Assembly (NCBI RefSeq): GCF_040954835.1
Contig: NC_090711.1
Location: 12,271,001 to 12,335,000 of the forward strand
Length of the DNA stretch: 64,000 nucleotides
Source of the DNA: Lepisosteus oculatus
Taxonomy: Eukaryota; Chordata; Actinopteri; Semionotiformes; Lepisosteidae
Direction of reading: 5' to 3'
Shown here: piece by piece, positions 35,765 through 46,035 of the stretch
Position numbering within the stretch: the stretch's first letter is position 1
Layout: every line of letters starts with the position of its first letter
Made by a program: the position numbers and the translations under genes
Notes under the pieces: generated by a model
What the model saw: the letters and a program-made list of their open reading frames with translations, nothing else
What the model was told of the DNA's origin: nothing
Databases searched by the model: none

Positions 35765-35898
35765 CAATACAATAATGCTGAGCCTGCCTTTAATGACTGA
35801 TTCAAAGCTCATTACACTGAAAAAGTACGGGAACACTAAGGTTCCAAGGGATGAGCAAACATTGAAATGATTCTGCAAGAAGCATCAGTGCTGATTAA
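35765..35898. repeat. Dispersed module, copy B
   Basis: AATGCTGAGCCTGCCTTTAA ... GGGAACACTAAGGTTCC ... GATTCTGCAAGAAGCATCAG, a diverged direct repeat of 34529-34660, about 1.2 kb away. It lies next to another SINE-like fragment. Confidence 0.65.
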
Positions 35899-37177
35899 AT
35901 CAATACTTCAACCCATAATCCGATTGTGCGTTCCAACTCCAGGACTGGAAGGTGTCTCCCAGAATCTTGTGGAAAATGGAAACCTGTGATCAAGTGGAGA
36001 AAGTGGCTTCGGTGATTGATAATTGTCTTGGGAGTTTATTTCAATCCCAGTATTGGTTGCAAGGCACTTACCAGTTTTTATACCATGTAGTATAATGCCA
36101 GATTTCGCATACACCATATGTTATTGACAGGGAGACATCTGGGATCTACAAAACAAGAAAGGAAACATGACCTGTGAAATTTTCCTTACTTTAATGCTTC
36201 CTTAATGTAATTTAGCATTTTAAATTATCCCCCTGCTAAGATTTGATTTTTCCAATGAAGGGTAAAAGCGTGTAGTAATTTATTTTGGGTCACTGTCCCA
36301 GGCTAGCTGCAGCATTGATTTAAGATGTGCAAAGTGCCTCATTAGGACTCAGCGTTGTCCATGGAGAAAACAAACAGTTTTTACTCTTCTTAGGAGTGTA
36401 TTCCTGTTAAGATCTGGTGTCTTTGATGCCAAGATGAGTTAATTGTTACCTGATTCTAACAGTAGACCCAGACTTTCTCTCGTTTCTATGGCAACATTCT
36501 CATTCCTTTGAATTCCTTCTAAATATAGGACATACTGCTAAGAAATTCCTTTGAAGGAAAAAAAAATAACCCTCTTTACCACCCCCTTTTCCCCTAAAAA
36601 AGTCCCTATAAAAGAACCTCATCGCCTGCTGGTTCATTAGGCTTTTCTTTTTTTCCTGTTTTTTCAACAGCATTTCTAATTACTGAATTTTAATGAGAAA
36701 AGCAATGTACCCAGCCTATGAAATGTAAATAGCCCTCATCAGAATTCTTGTTCTTAAGACTGTTGACTGGAGATGTGTTGAATCGCATTGACTTACTTTG
36801 CAAAGGTTCTGTCCAGGGTTAGGCTTCTCCACACAATTTATAGTTTTGATTAAGGAAAATGTGAAATGCTCTAAAAAGTGATGCTGAGCCTTCATATTTA
36901 TTCTCTTGTTTTGCACTGCACATAATCTGATTGTAAGAAAATTCACAGTAAACACTTTTTTATTGAAACAACTTTTAGTAAACTTTCTTGAAACATTAAG
37001 ATGCAGTAGATGTAAATACAGTGGGTGTTGAATAAGATGAGATCTAAATTGAATATAGATAACTCTGTTCTGCCCAGGGAAATGACAGCAGAACATACAC
37101 ACTCTGTAATGGTTTGGATTTTAAAAGGCATCCAAATAGAATCTAACCAAAAGAAAATACATTCATTCAATTCCTAT
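35899..37177. other. Intergenic DNA, nothing recognised
   Basis: AT-rich. No gene or known repeat recognised. Confidence 0.4.
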
Positions 37178-37210
37178 TAGTGCAGTGACTCAGAATAGTG
37201 CAGTGACTCA
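37178..37210 (+). promoter_or_regulatory. Tandem AP-1 motifs upstream of srxn1
   Basis: The 15-mer TAGTGCAGTGACTCA occurs at 37178-37192 and 37196-37210 (18-base period), giving two consensus AP-1/TRE sites TGACTCA about 1.2 kb upstream of the srxn1 start. Mammalian Srxn1 is a known AP-1 and Nrf2 target. A similar 15-mer with one mismatch at about 45524-45540 warns that this could be repeat-derived. Confidence 0.4.
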
Positions 37211-37355
37211 TAACTGGTGGGTTGTGACTTTACCTTGATTGAAGTACTTTATCCCCAGTTGCTCCAGTTCACCCAACTATTCGAACAGGGAATAGAATTT
37301 CTGAGGGTAATTCCTGCAATTGAGGAGGAGATTCACATGCTCTCCTGGAACCCAC

Positions 37356-37595
37356 TGTTGCCTTGTAGCTCTTGGGTCCAGAGTTTGATTTCAGGGTTTT
37401 GCTCGTTCTGTGTAGAGTCTGTATGTCCCCCTGTGTTTGTTTGGGTAATTTGTGGGTGCTCCTGTTTGCTTCGACCTCCGTAAGTCATGCTGGCTAGTTA
37501 AGTAGTGTCTGTAAACATACTACTTTGTCCCTGTGTTCATTAGTGAGCAAGTGTGGGGTAAGTTATCTCTAGGGTGTATGCGTTGTGCCATAAGT
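37356..37595 (+). repeat. Degenerate tRNA-derived-type SINE
   Basis: Family themes survive weakly (GTGTAGAGTCTGTATGTCCC, TTTGTGGGTGCTCCTGTTTG, CTCTAGGGTGTATGCGTTGT). Both ends are lost. Confidence 0.45.
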
Positions 37596-37834
37596 TTCTA
37601 GTCGAAGATCCATATTTCAAAGTTAGTTTTAAATTACCTGCCCCTTGAATGTAATACATGGAACAGAAGTATTTTGCAGTATCAAGCTTGCCGCCTAAAG
37701 ACGGTCCATACAGTCAGGACTAGGAAATGTTATATCAGGATAACAATCGTGTGTTAACATCCAGGTCACATCACTGTGATTCAGCAGGGTTTAACAGATT
37801 GTTGCAACAGCCGAGGGGTAAGATTGAACACAAC

Positions 37835-37850
37835 ATCGCCACCTGGTGCA
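37835..37850 (-). promoter_or_regulatory. CTCF-like motif, reverse orientation
   Basis: The minus strand reads TGCACCAGGTGGCGAT, a close match to the CTCF core, about 580 bases upstream of the srxn1 start codon. Confidence 0.45.
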
Positions 37851-38387
37851 TGTGTGTTAAGGTTGGCCATTTCCGGTTTGAAAAGTAACGTAGGTTTTAT
37901 AACTACCTTATTATTCTAAAACTCATGAATCATTGTGACTAAGCATTTCTGCGCCAGCCTGAGAAATGTGCACTCAGGTGTTGCGCAATATCTTCCTTCA
38001 TTTTCTTCAGCGCAAACTGCCTATGAATATCTAATGTACACTTTAAAATTACAATACTTAAAAACGGAGGTGAAATAACTCTTCAAGAGCAACATACAGA
38101 ACTTAGCTGAAATCAGTCACTTAGCTAGAACAGTCACCCAATACCGGACCGTAATATATTTCAAGTTATGGGTCAAATGGAATATTCCACCGTTTACTAC
38201 TGTACTATGATTTTTATCACTTTAAATAATAGACATTCGGATAAAACATACACTAGGTGTGTGAATTACACAGAATAAATACACTTTCTGTTTAGGCTCC
38301 AATACTTCCAATACGGTCATTTTGAGGATAAAACTTGGCAACAACTCCTCCAGCGAATGGTTCCGTCCTGTTGCGTTGTGAAGTGAA

Positions 38388-38420
38388 CACTTCCTTGTTT
38401 TCGGAACCGCACTGACTCTG
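38388..38420 (+). promoter_or_regulatory. srxn1: Proximal srxn1 motifs: ETS site and near-ARE
   Basis: CACTTCCTT (inverted ETS core) at 38388-38396 and TGACTCTG at 38413-38420, one base from the antioxidant-response core TGACnnnGC. No TATA box was noticed. Short motifs; function is inferred. Confidence 0.3.
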
Positions 38421-38430
38421 TCAAACCGAG

Positions 38431-39368
38431 ATGTTCGCAGTTGTTACAAGGATAAGATGTAACATAGCGGAGTTTAACAGAAACATTTTATTTTCTACAA
38501 AAGTATTGATTGCTGAACAGGGACGAATGGATAGCGAGAGGAATGAAAACAAGTCGATACACTCGGACAGCATTGAAGAAGTCCATAACGTGCCCATGAA
38601 GGTTATTATCCGACCCATTCCGCCGGTTCTGGATGAGGAGAAAGTGCAGAGTCTGATGCATAAGATAAAGGTAGTGTCATTTCGTTTTACAGTATCAGCG
38701 GGTAGCATCTAAATGCAATGTTGAATTAAAAGTTCTGAAATGATTTATGTTAAGACATTACCTTTGTTTGACAGTACAAAGTTGGTGATTTGTAAAAAAA
38801 AAAACTTTTAGAGTACTTAAAATTACTCCCCACTTTCAAAACTAAGAGGAGGCGGATCATTTTGCCCGTGTGCAAATTGCACGTCTCTTGCATTTACTAC
38901 GCAGAGCGCAGTTTACCCACATGGAAGACAAGGGGCGGAATCTGCCGATGTAATACAGTACGTTGACTTACATGCAAATGGTGCTCACGATGAAAATATA
39001 GATGACTATGTTTTAGTTCTGTTTTGATAACGCAGTGGCAGATGACAGTGGTTTTCTATCACTTTCACCGTTTGTCTCCTGCACATTCTCCTTTTTAAAT
39101 AGATTTTTGACAGTGAATGAACAATTGTCGCTCCGTCTTTCTGTATATGATGTTGTAGGAACCTAAGACGGTGCACTGCGTCCCTCCGATTGATGTGCTG
39201 TGGATTAAGGGCCGAAGAGGAGGCGACTACTTCTATTCATTCGGGGGCTGCCATAGGTTTGCAGCCTATCAGCGATTAAACATGGAGACTATACCGGCGA
39301 AAATTGTCAAATCAACCATTACAGACTTACGTACTTACTTAGGGGCCTCGACCCCTGATCTGCAGTGA
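38431..39368 (+). CDS. srxn1: Sulfiredoxin, join(38431..38670, 39159..39368)
   Basis: Exon 1 ends at donor GTAGTG and exon 2 follows TTGTAG, both phase 0, giving 149 residues from Met1 or 117 from Met33. Sulfiredoxin reduces cysteine-sulfinic acid in hyperoxidised 2-Cys peroxiredoxins using ATP and thiols. Seen: [14 protein letters not shown] and RPIPPVLD; Arg61 and Lys71 at the positions of human Arg51 and Lys61; the active-site motif FGGCHR with catalytic Cys111; and the family C-terminus [10 protein letters not shown]. All catalytic residues are present. Start choice: ATG 38431 has G at -3 and adds 32 residues rich in Arg/Lys and hydrophobic residues; ATG 38527 gives a length nearer vertebrate proteins after their variable N-terminus. 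The 488-base intron is short for this window. Expression is probably stress-inducible (upstream AP-1 sites). Confidence 0.95.
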
Positions 39369-39733
39369 TCCTAGGACCTGCTACAGACTGGGCTGAGCTT
39401 CGTTTCAGTCTTACTGTATATCTACAGTACATAAAGTGGGAGAATGAGCTGCACAGGTTAATTCCACTCCATCTTCAATTAATCCACTTGGACACAGGTA
39501 ATACAGACAGAATTACCAGACCGCGTGGACGTACCGAACACAGAAGATTCTCCAAAAATCAGAGGGACTCTATTCCAGTCAGGTGTGCCGTCATGCTGTG
39601 AAGCACTGGCAAGCCAGCCTAATGAATCTAAATCTTGGTTTTAGCGTTTCCTAATCTCAGGACTGTGTATTTCAGCACAGGGCATGGTAGGAAATAGATG
39701 TGTAGAGTAAAATGTATGCACCACCACTTCCAA

Positions 39734-39739
39734 AATAAA
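39734..39739 (+). terminator. srxn1: Candidate polyadenylation signal for srxn1
   Basis: AATAAA 366 bases after the TGA at 39366-39368, the first such hexamer noticed downstream. It implies a 3'UTR of about 390 bases; longer forms are possible. Confidence 0.4.
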
Positions 39740-41274
39740 CAGGGACAATGGGACATGCAGTGGAAGATCTCTACAAGATATGTCTTTTGATTTATGGGAC
39801 TTGAGCACACTAATAAGAGAAGGATCTGAGTGGTGAAATGGAAACGGTGTATTTTTGAACGGCAGCCATGCATTCTGTGTGCTAATTTGCTGGCTGAATG
39901 TCAGAGAAGCATCGTGTGGAAACAGCTGCACAGAACAGGAAAGAGACAACAAAAGAGGCCAGGAACCTCTCTGATTGAGGTCAGAGGCACAGAGCACTAG
40001 CCGCCCGCTGGTGCTGCTGCTCAACACGTCAGATTCTATATTTATTGTCACCCCTTTATTTAAGGAAGACCCGTAGTATTGTTTGCTAGCATGGGACTTT
40101 GGAATTCCGTGCAAGGCTATGTTTAGATCACATCCAGGTATTGGTTTGGGGCCGAAGCCTGTATTAAAACGACAGGCTTCCATTAATTAAGAAGCACAAG
40201 ATCTTCTTTGGGTTTCCTTTCGTTTGTTTTTTTCCCCATGCGTGTCACGGTATACTGTAACTGCAGAATTATTATTATTAATTAAATGTACTGCAATCAG
40301 AAAGTGCAAAAAAGCTGACATTAAACCTCTGTGCAGGGAAACGTTTTCAAGTTTTACTGAATGTGCATGATAAGGGGCAGCCCACAGTACTCTGCAGTTA
40401 AAGGAACACACAATGTTGAATGTGTGATGAGGTCGCCACAAACTGATTTTTGCCATGCCATGCCATTCATATGAATTCATCTTTTGACTTTTACCTTTGA
40501 ACAGTATTAAACTGGGGGTTGCCAAAGAAAATTGCAGCTGCCAAAGGAATATTTTAGTGGACAGGACAATGTTGTATTGATTTCTCTCAGTCATTGTAGT
40601 GATTAAAAGTGATTAAATACTAAGTGCTGAAGTGTTAACTAATAAATGCAGAGAATATACTGACCAGCAGATGGAGGTGTTGAGCTGTTTATTTGTAGTG
40701 TTGATAAAATATTGCACCTGTGGATTTCACATCTGTAGTGGTTTTAATATATCTTTTTTATTAGCTCTAGAACCTCTAAAGAGTGCTCTGATCTTTTTTA
40801 GTCACGATACCCTTTGCTTTTTCTGATGAAATTGTTGAGCATTGGGAAAGTCATGAAATTGTGTGTATATTATCTGTTTATAAAAATAGATAATCTGCAC
40901 ACAATTTGAACTAAATATTACCATTTTATCTGTTAAACCTAGTTACAAGTAACTTACTGTATTTTAATTTTCAATTTTAAGAAGGATTTCTGTTGCCAAA
41001 TTTCTGGAATGTTATTATTGATACTGAATGTTTTTAACCTTTAAAACGTGTTCTTACACGTGGGTAAGATCAAATAAGTAATGATTCTGACTTTTATGAT
41101 TGAGTCAAAATTGGGTGTTTTAAGGTAAGTGTTTGAATGAGTTATATTTGCTTAATATTTGGTAAAGAACATTTTCATGCAGAAAAAGTCACCACCTTTG
41201 CGTGCTGTATCATATTCCATTCATGATCATATTCTGTGAGATTGTCCTTTTTTGTGAAACTGTGAATTTCAAAT
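39740..41274. other. Intergenic DNA downstream of srxn1
   Basis: No further exon recognised. A weak forward CTCF-like sequence (CCAGCAGATGGAGG) lies near 40664-40677. Confidence 0.4.
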
Positions 41275-41687
41275 GGGTGGCACAGCAGTTAGCATTGCTG
41301 CCTTATGACACTGGGGCTCCAGGCTCAATTCCGGACCTGGGGTAATGTCAGCGTGCAGTTTGCATGTGCTCCCCATGTCTGTGTGGGTTTCCTCTGGGTA
41401 CTCTGGTTTGGAGAGTCCACATACTAGTGGGTTAATTGGTTTCTGAGAAAACTGGCCCTGGTTTGAGTGTGTCCTGCAGCCTGCAATGTTCTGGTGTCCC
41501 ATTCAAGGTGTAGCCTGCCTTACGCCCATTGCTAGCTGGGATAGTTAAGACTTTTAAGACGTCGGCTTAATTTGTGCTAGTGTTCACCTTAGACACCATA
41601 GATTGAATTTTGGGCCTCTAATAATTTATTTGTCCCTTGCCCTCAACCCTGTAATGGATGAAGCAGTTAAAAAAATGGGTGGATGAA
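41275..41687 (+). repeat. tRNA-derived SINE with a 95-bp internal segment
   Basis: GGGTGGCACAGCAGTTAGCA (A-box-like head), GGCTCAATTCCGGACCTGGG (B-box-like), GTGTGGGTTTCCTCTGGG, CTGGTGTCCCATTCAAGG, GCTAGCTGGGATAG, then a foreign segment at about 41545-41638, then the tail AACCCTGTAATGGATGAAGC ... ATGGGTGGATGAAT. Apart from that segment it is the most complete copy in the window. Confidence 0.75.
41545..41627. repeat. Short dispersed module, copy 1 (within SINE)
   Basis: CTTAATTTGTGCTAGTGTTC ACCTTAGACACCATAGATTG and AATTTTGGGCCT are shared almost exactly with 43850-43922. Confidence 0.7.
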
Positions 41688-43849
41688 TTTCTTTTTACGT
41701 TACATGTGGCCTGAGCCATTGGGATGTACGGAACAGGTATGTGACAAATGTTCTCAATGACAAGGATCATACATTAGACATTACCCAGTTCAGAAGGATT
41801 ACACAGTTATACTCCGTAAAACAGAATACGAGCACCATATCACCATCAAAGACACTTCTTGGTTTGTTGTCAGAATGGAACCTAGCATATCTAGGGTAAA
41901 ATGCATACCTGGAATAGCCTATAATAACCTTTGTTAAGCAATCTAATTGAGTGACATGGACATACTGTAATTGTGGTAAAAAGAATGAGGTAATATACTG
42001 ATCAATGTGGTGGACATATGGGAATCTATTAAATATGACTAAGCTCTATTTGGAAGAAGGCACAGCTAACATTTAAATTAGTCAAACTTTTTTTTTTTTA
42101 GTCTAATTCATTTTTTTCAGAATCTCTTGGATCAAAGTATTAGAAAAATAAGGGATGCTGGCATGCCAAATAAAATACACCAGATTAACAACAGCCCTGG
42201 GACCAAAGGGTCTCTCGTGTTGTTTCTCCTGTTGTCATACCACATAGAGCAGATTTGGAGGGCTTCTGATGATCAAAACAGCTTCATTAAGGATACAGTC
42301 CGGGCCATTTGGTGGGATTTCATCAAATCGAACACTGCGCTGCCTTTTTTTTATTTTTGTTATTGTTTGCGGTCAGGAATTTTCTTTGGTGTGAGACGGT
42401 AACCTCCAAAAACCAAGTCGTGGTGCCGCTAATGAGTATCGCAGTGATGTGCAGGAACGTTTCGCCCAGAGTCTTCCTGCAGAGGGCTGCGGCTTGGGGA
42501 GCACGGCCCCTCGGCTTCCTCCGATCCCACTCGATCCCCAGCCGTTCCCCGGCAGGCAGGGGACAGGATGTGCGCAGGGTCAGGTGTCATGAGAACGGAG
42601 TGCTTCCATTTTCCAGGCTGGACTGAACCCGCCTGGCCACAGGGCCCCCCAACGCCATCCCAGTGGGAAGAGCAAACTCTATTTTTAAGACTCCTAGAGC
42701 GTGGTTGCTCCTGCTGTCCCTGTTACAGCGTCCAGTCTGCAAAGAGTCTGTAAAAGGATGACTCCAGTTAACCCTCCTGACCCCTTTCTGAGTCGGCCTC
42801 ATACTTAGATTAAAGGACACAGAGAAATGCTCTGATTTCAAGGTGGAACCAATCAGTCTTTCAAAAATGAGGAGTGAACCTTTCTCAGATCTAGCATGTT
42901 ACTTGTGAATTTGGAATGTGGGTGAATGAATTTTAATTGAAGTGTAGCTTAGATGCATAATAGCCTGTCCGACACCCGTGTATAATTGTTTTACCCGTCT
43001 GGAGCACACTTTAAATAGATATACAGCCAAGTTTCTCAGGTGGAAGTTCTGCCTGAGGTACGTTTGTCCCTGCAACCTCCAAGATTGTGTGAGACGTGCT
43101 TGAAGTGACGTTTCTCTCTTTGCACATTTCAATGTTGTAGGGTTCCCTGCATGTATCTGTAGCTCTGGATAGGGATGTGCCAGTACTTTAGTCTTTTTGA
43201 GCTGTCGGTCGGCCTGGGTAGGATTATGGAGAGAGGGGCTCTCTCTGCAGTGAGATAAGCCCCTCAGCCTGTAGCCACAGTCCTGCAGTCCCTCAGTGAC
43301 CCTGGAGGAAATGGAGGGGATTGAACAAGAGGAACCATTCCTTGGCTGAGAGGATTTCAATGGAGCGTCCCAGAAGACCTGTAAATTTCTCCAAAGAATC
43401 GTCGCGTGTGAGAAGATTTCCTGTTGCTACATGCCATCACAATAAACAACTTAAATAATATTTTTAAACAGGTATGTGCCGATTTGAACAGATGGACAGA
43501 CTTTACCAGTTCTCTTCAGGCTCCCATATGCACGGAAGCTTATCATATACGTTATTTAAATGAATGGTCTTCTCGCTTAATTTTCTTTTAGTTCTGCGAT
43601 TCCTGTTTTTCTCTCTTTAGCTGATTGGGAAAGATTGCATGCTCAGACTTTTAAGTACATGTGGAAAGGGAAGCAACTGCATATTAAATTCTCCACTCTG
43701 GCAGCGTAATATTCCTGAAGGGAGCTTAGCTCTACTAAATATTTGATTTTATTTCTACTTCTGAGTTTTATGAGCACCGTCTGTTTAGTTTAATCCTAGC
43801 ATTCCTGTATGTTGACATCCGGATCATCTAGATCTTCTTTTGTCTCCAT
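41688..43849. other. Intergenic DNA with a GC-rich patch at 42420-42660
   Basis: No recognised gene. The GC-rich patch contains an open frame from ATG 42447 with an Arg/Ala-rich start. Confidence 0.4.
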
Positions 43850-43922
43850 TTAAGACTTCATCTTAATTTGTGCTAGTGTGCACCTTAGACACCATAGATT
43901 GAATTTTGGGCCTATAATAATT
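43850..43922. repeat. Short dispersed module, copy 2 (next to SINE tail)
   Basis: CTTAATTTGTGCTAGTGTGC, ACCTTAGACACCATAGATTG, AATTTTGGGCCTATAATAAT. Copy 1 is about 2.3 kb upstream in the same orientation. In both loci the module touches a fragment of the same SINE family. Confidence 0.7.
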
Positions 43923-43925
43923 ACA

Positions 43926-44030
43926 TGTGCCTTTCAGGGTGTATTCTGCCTTGTGCCCGTTGTTTCCTTGGATCTCCTGTTCTGCTGCAACCCTGTATTG
44001 GATAAAGCAGTTAGGAAATGAATGGATGAA
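43926..44030 (+). repeat. SINE 3'-end fragment
   Basis: TTTCAGGGTGTATTCTGCCT ... CAACCCTGTATTGGATAAAG, then GTTAGGAAATGAATGGATGA. It contains body and tail only. Confidence 0.65.
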
Positions 44031-45789
44031 ATTAGGTACCTGATTACAGTTATGTGTTCAGTAAAAAGTTTTATGAAGTCTGAAGATATGTTTTTTATAA
44101 CCAAATATTCTGTAAAGGGAGTCACCCTTTCTCTAACTGACTCTGGAGAAGTTCTAGTTGATGTATTTTAATGAGGATGGTCTTTGCTTGTAATAGGACT
44201 TGGTACCGTAGCTCAGTACTGGATTCCTGACTCTTTTTTTTTGTGGGTTTTTCGAGTTACATCTCCATTCTGCAATGCTTGCCTATAGTCCAGTGCAGAA
44301 TCTGGTGGGTTTCAGGGGCGAAACAAAGAAATCCTTAGAGTTTTTCTGTTAGAGGCTTCGTACAAGACTTCAACAGTTGTCAGTGTTTGGAACCGGCATA
44401 GGAATACTACATACAGTAAGAAGACATTTCCTGGAACAGAATCTGTGACAAAATAAATTCTGCTTCCAAAAATCCCAATAATTGACTCACCCAGTTAACC
44501 TCACAGAGTGTACAATTTGGAACCAGGATTCTTCTTTGTAGACTACTCTAAGTACAGTATATTCCTTTCACCTAGTATTCTTTTTAAACAATAACTCCTC
44601 TTGCAAAAGAAATGGATCGAATCCGCTAATTTGACTGCCGCTAAAAATGCTGATGCTTGCTGAGAGCCTGTGATTTCCCTTTCTAATTATATGGAGCTCT
44701 CTAAATCTCAGGCCAATGGCACCAAGAGGGAGATGTGAGGGGCTTGGCGTAGTGCTGCTGACATGGTAAGATCTATATTTCACAACTTGGGGGGAGATTA
44801 AACTATCGGTGGGGGGGACTTGGAGTGGGGGCTGTTCAAATGAGGGGTTTTTTTTTGTTCCGAAATTTAAAATATATATATATATGGAAGTTCTTAACTG
44901 AATCTTGAGAGGGATGACGCCAACCAAGCCACTTTCCTCCCAGCTGTACTAAATCATCAGAATTTCCGATGTTATGACTCAGAGCTGTACATTTCATATT
45001 CCAGTCTCTCCTTGCTGTATGTCTTGTGCATCTCTCCTTCACCCGATCTCCATCTTTGCAGCTACGCCTTGGTTAACTCCTGACTTTTTACGAGGTTGAC
45101 CTTGTCTCCTCCTCTTATGGCCTATAAATGTCTCTCTGTGCGCATCTGATAACAGGTCCATAAACCTGCTCAGATGTGTCTGATTCTTCTCTGTGGTCAT
45201 TCCTCATGAGCATAAATTGTTAGACAAAAAAAAAGGTTGCCTGTTGTGAGGGGAAGACGCTATCCCTCTCTGGAAGTAACTGTATCCTCAAAGGGTTCTT
45301 GGCATGTGAGAGTCTATCTCGTTCTGCTCAGGGAGGGAGGGGTTCGCACCTGCTGCTTTCAGAGACTGATGCGAAGTGAGTGATCCAAGCCCCCCCAGCT
45401 CCAGCAGTGCTCAGCCAACTGTGCGCCACCACTTAAAGAGTCTCCGTCAAGCTGGCTAATAACACAGCCTGGGTTCCAGCTGACACGTCAGGGCTCAGTC
45501 TGTGTTCTGAATAAGTACCTCTATTAGTGCAGTCACTCAGTAGACAACAAAACACATTTTACATACATGTGAAAACCTACTCCCTAATTTTTCTGTACCC
45601 CATATGCTATTTGAAACTCTTATGGTTTATGATTTGTTTGGGAGCGTACCACTTTCGCAAAAGATTCTTTCTAAAATCATGCTGTTTTTCTAGTAGGATC
45701 CCCTTGCTGTTTTTGTTTTACAGTAATGCTACCAAATTGACAGGTTTTCAAAGCCATATATTCAGAAACTGCAATACCCACCTTCACCC
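44031..45789. other. Intergenic DNA, no gene recognised
   Basis: Contains a G-rich stretch at 44789-44831 and (TA)n at 44871-44884. No coding exon recognised. Confidence 0.4.
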
Positions 45790-46035
45790 AGTGGCCCCTC
45801 TACAGAGCAGATCGGATGAAGAGGTGAGACATTACGTTACCAACTCCGGAAGGAAATATAGGGATTGATTATAGGAAAATTGGGCAAACCCAAAGTGGAA
45901 TTTAGCCAGGACCCTGGGGTTAAACACATTCTTTTTTTAAAAGTGCCATGGGATCTTTAACAAGCATGTTATCGGGACCTTGACTTATTATGTCACCAGA
46001 AGGACAGCATCTCCTGTAGAATATTGTGCTCTGTC
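45790..46035 (-). repeat. 5S-derived SINE family body, 5'-truncated
   Basis: GAATTTAGCCAGGACCC, GGTTAAACACATTC, GTGCCATGGGATCTTTAAC, GAAGGACAGCATCTCC match the body of 30990-31571 in the same orientation. The 5S-like head is absent. Confidence 0.55.

Noticed and set aside
39641-40183. 180-residue minus-strand ORF overlapping the srxn1 3'UTR
   Set aside because: No recognisable domain or splice support; likely a chance open frame.
42899-43360. 153-residue minus-strand ORF
   Set aside because: No family resemblance or context; most likely chance.
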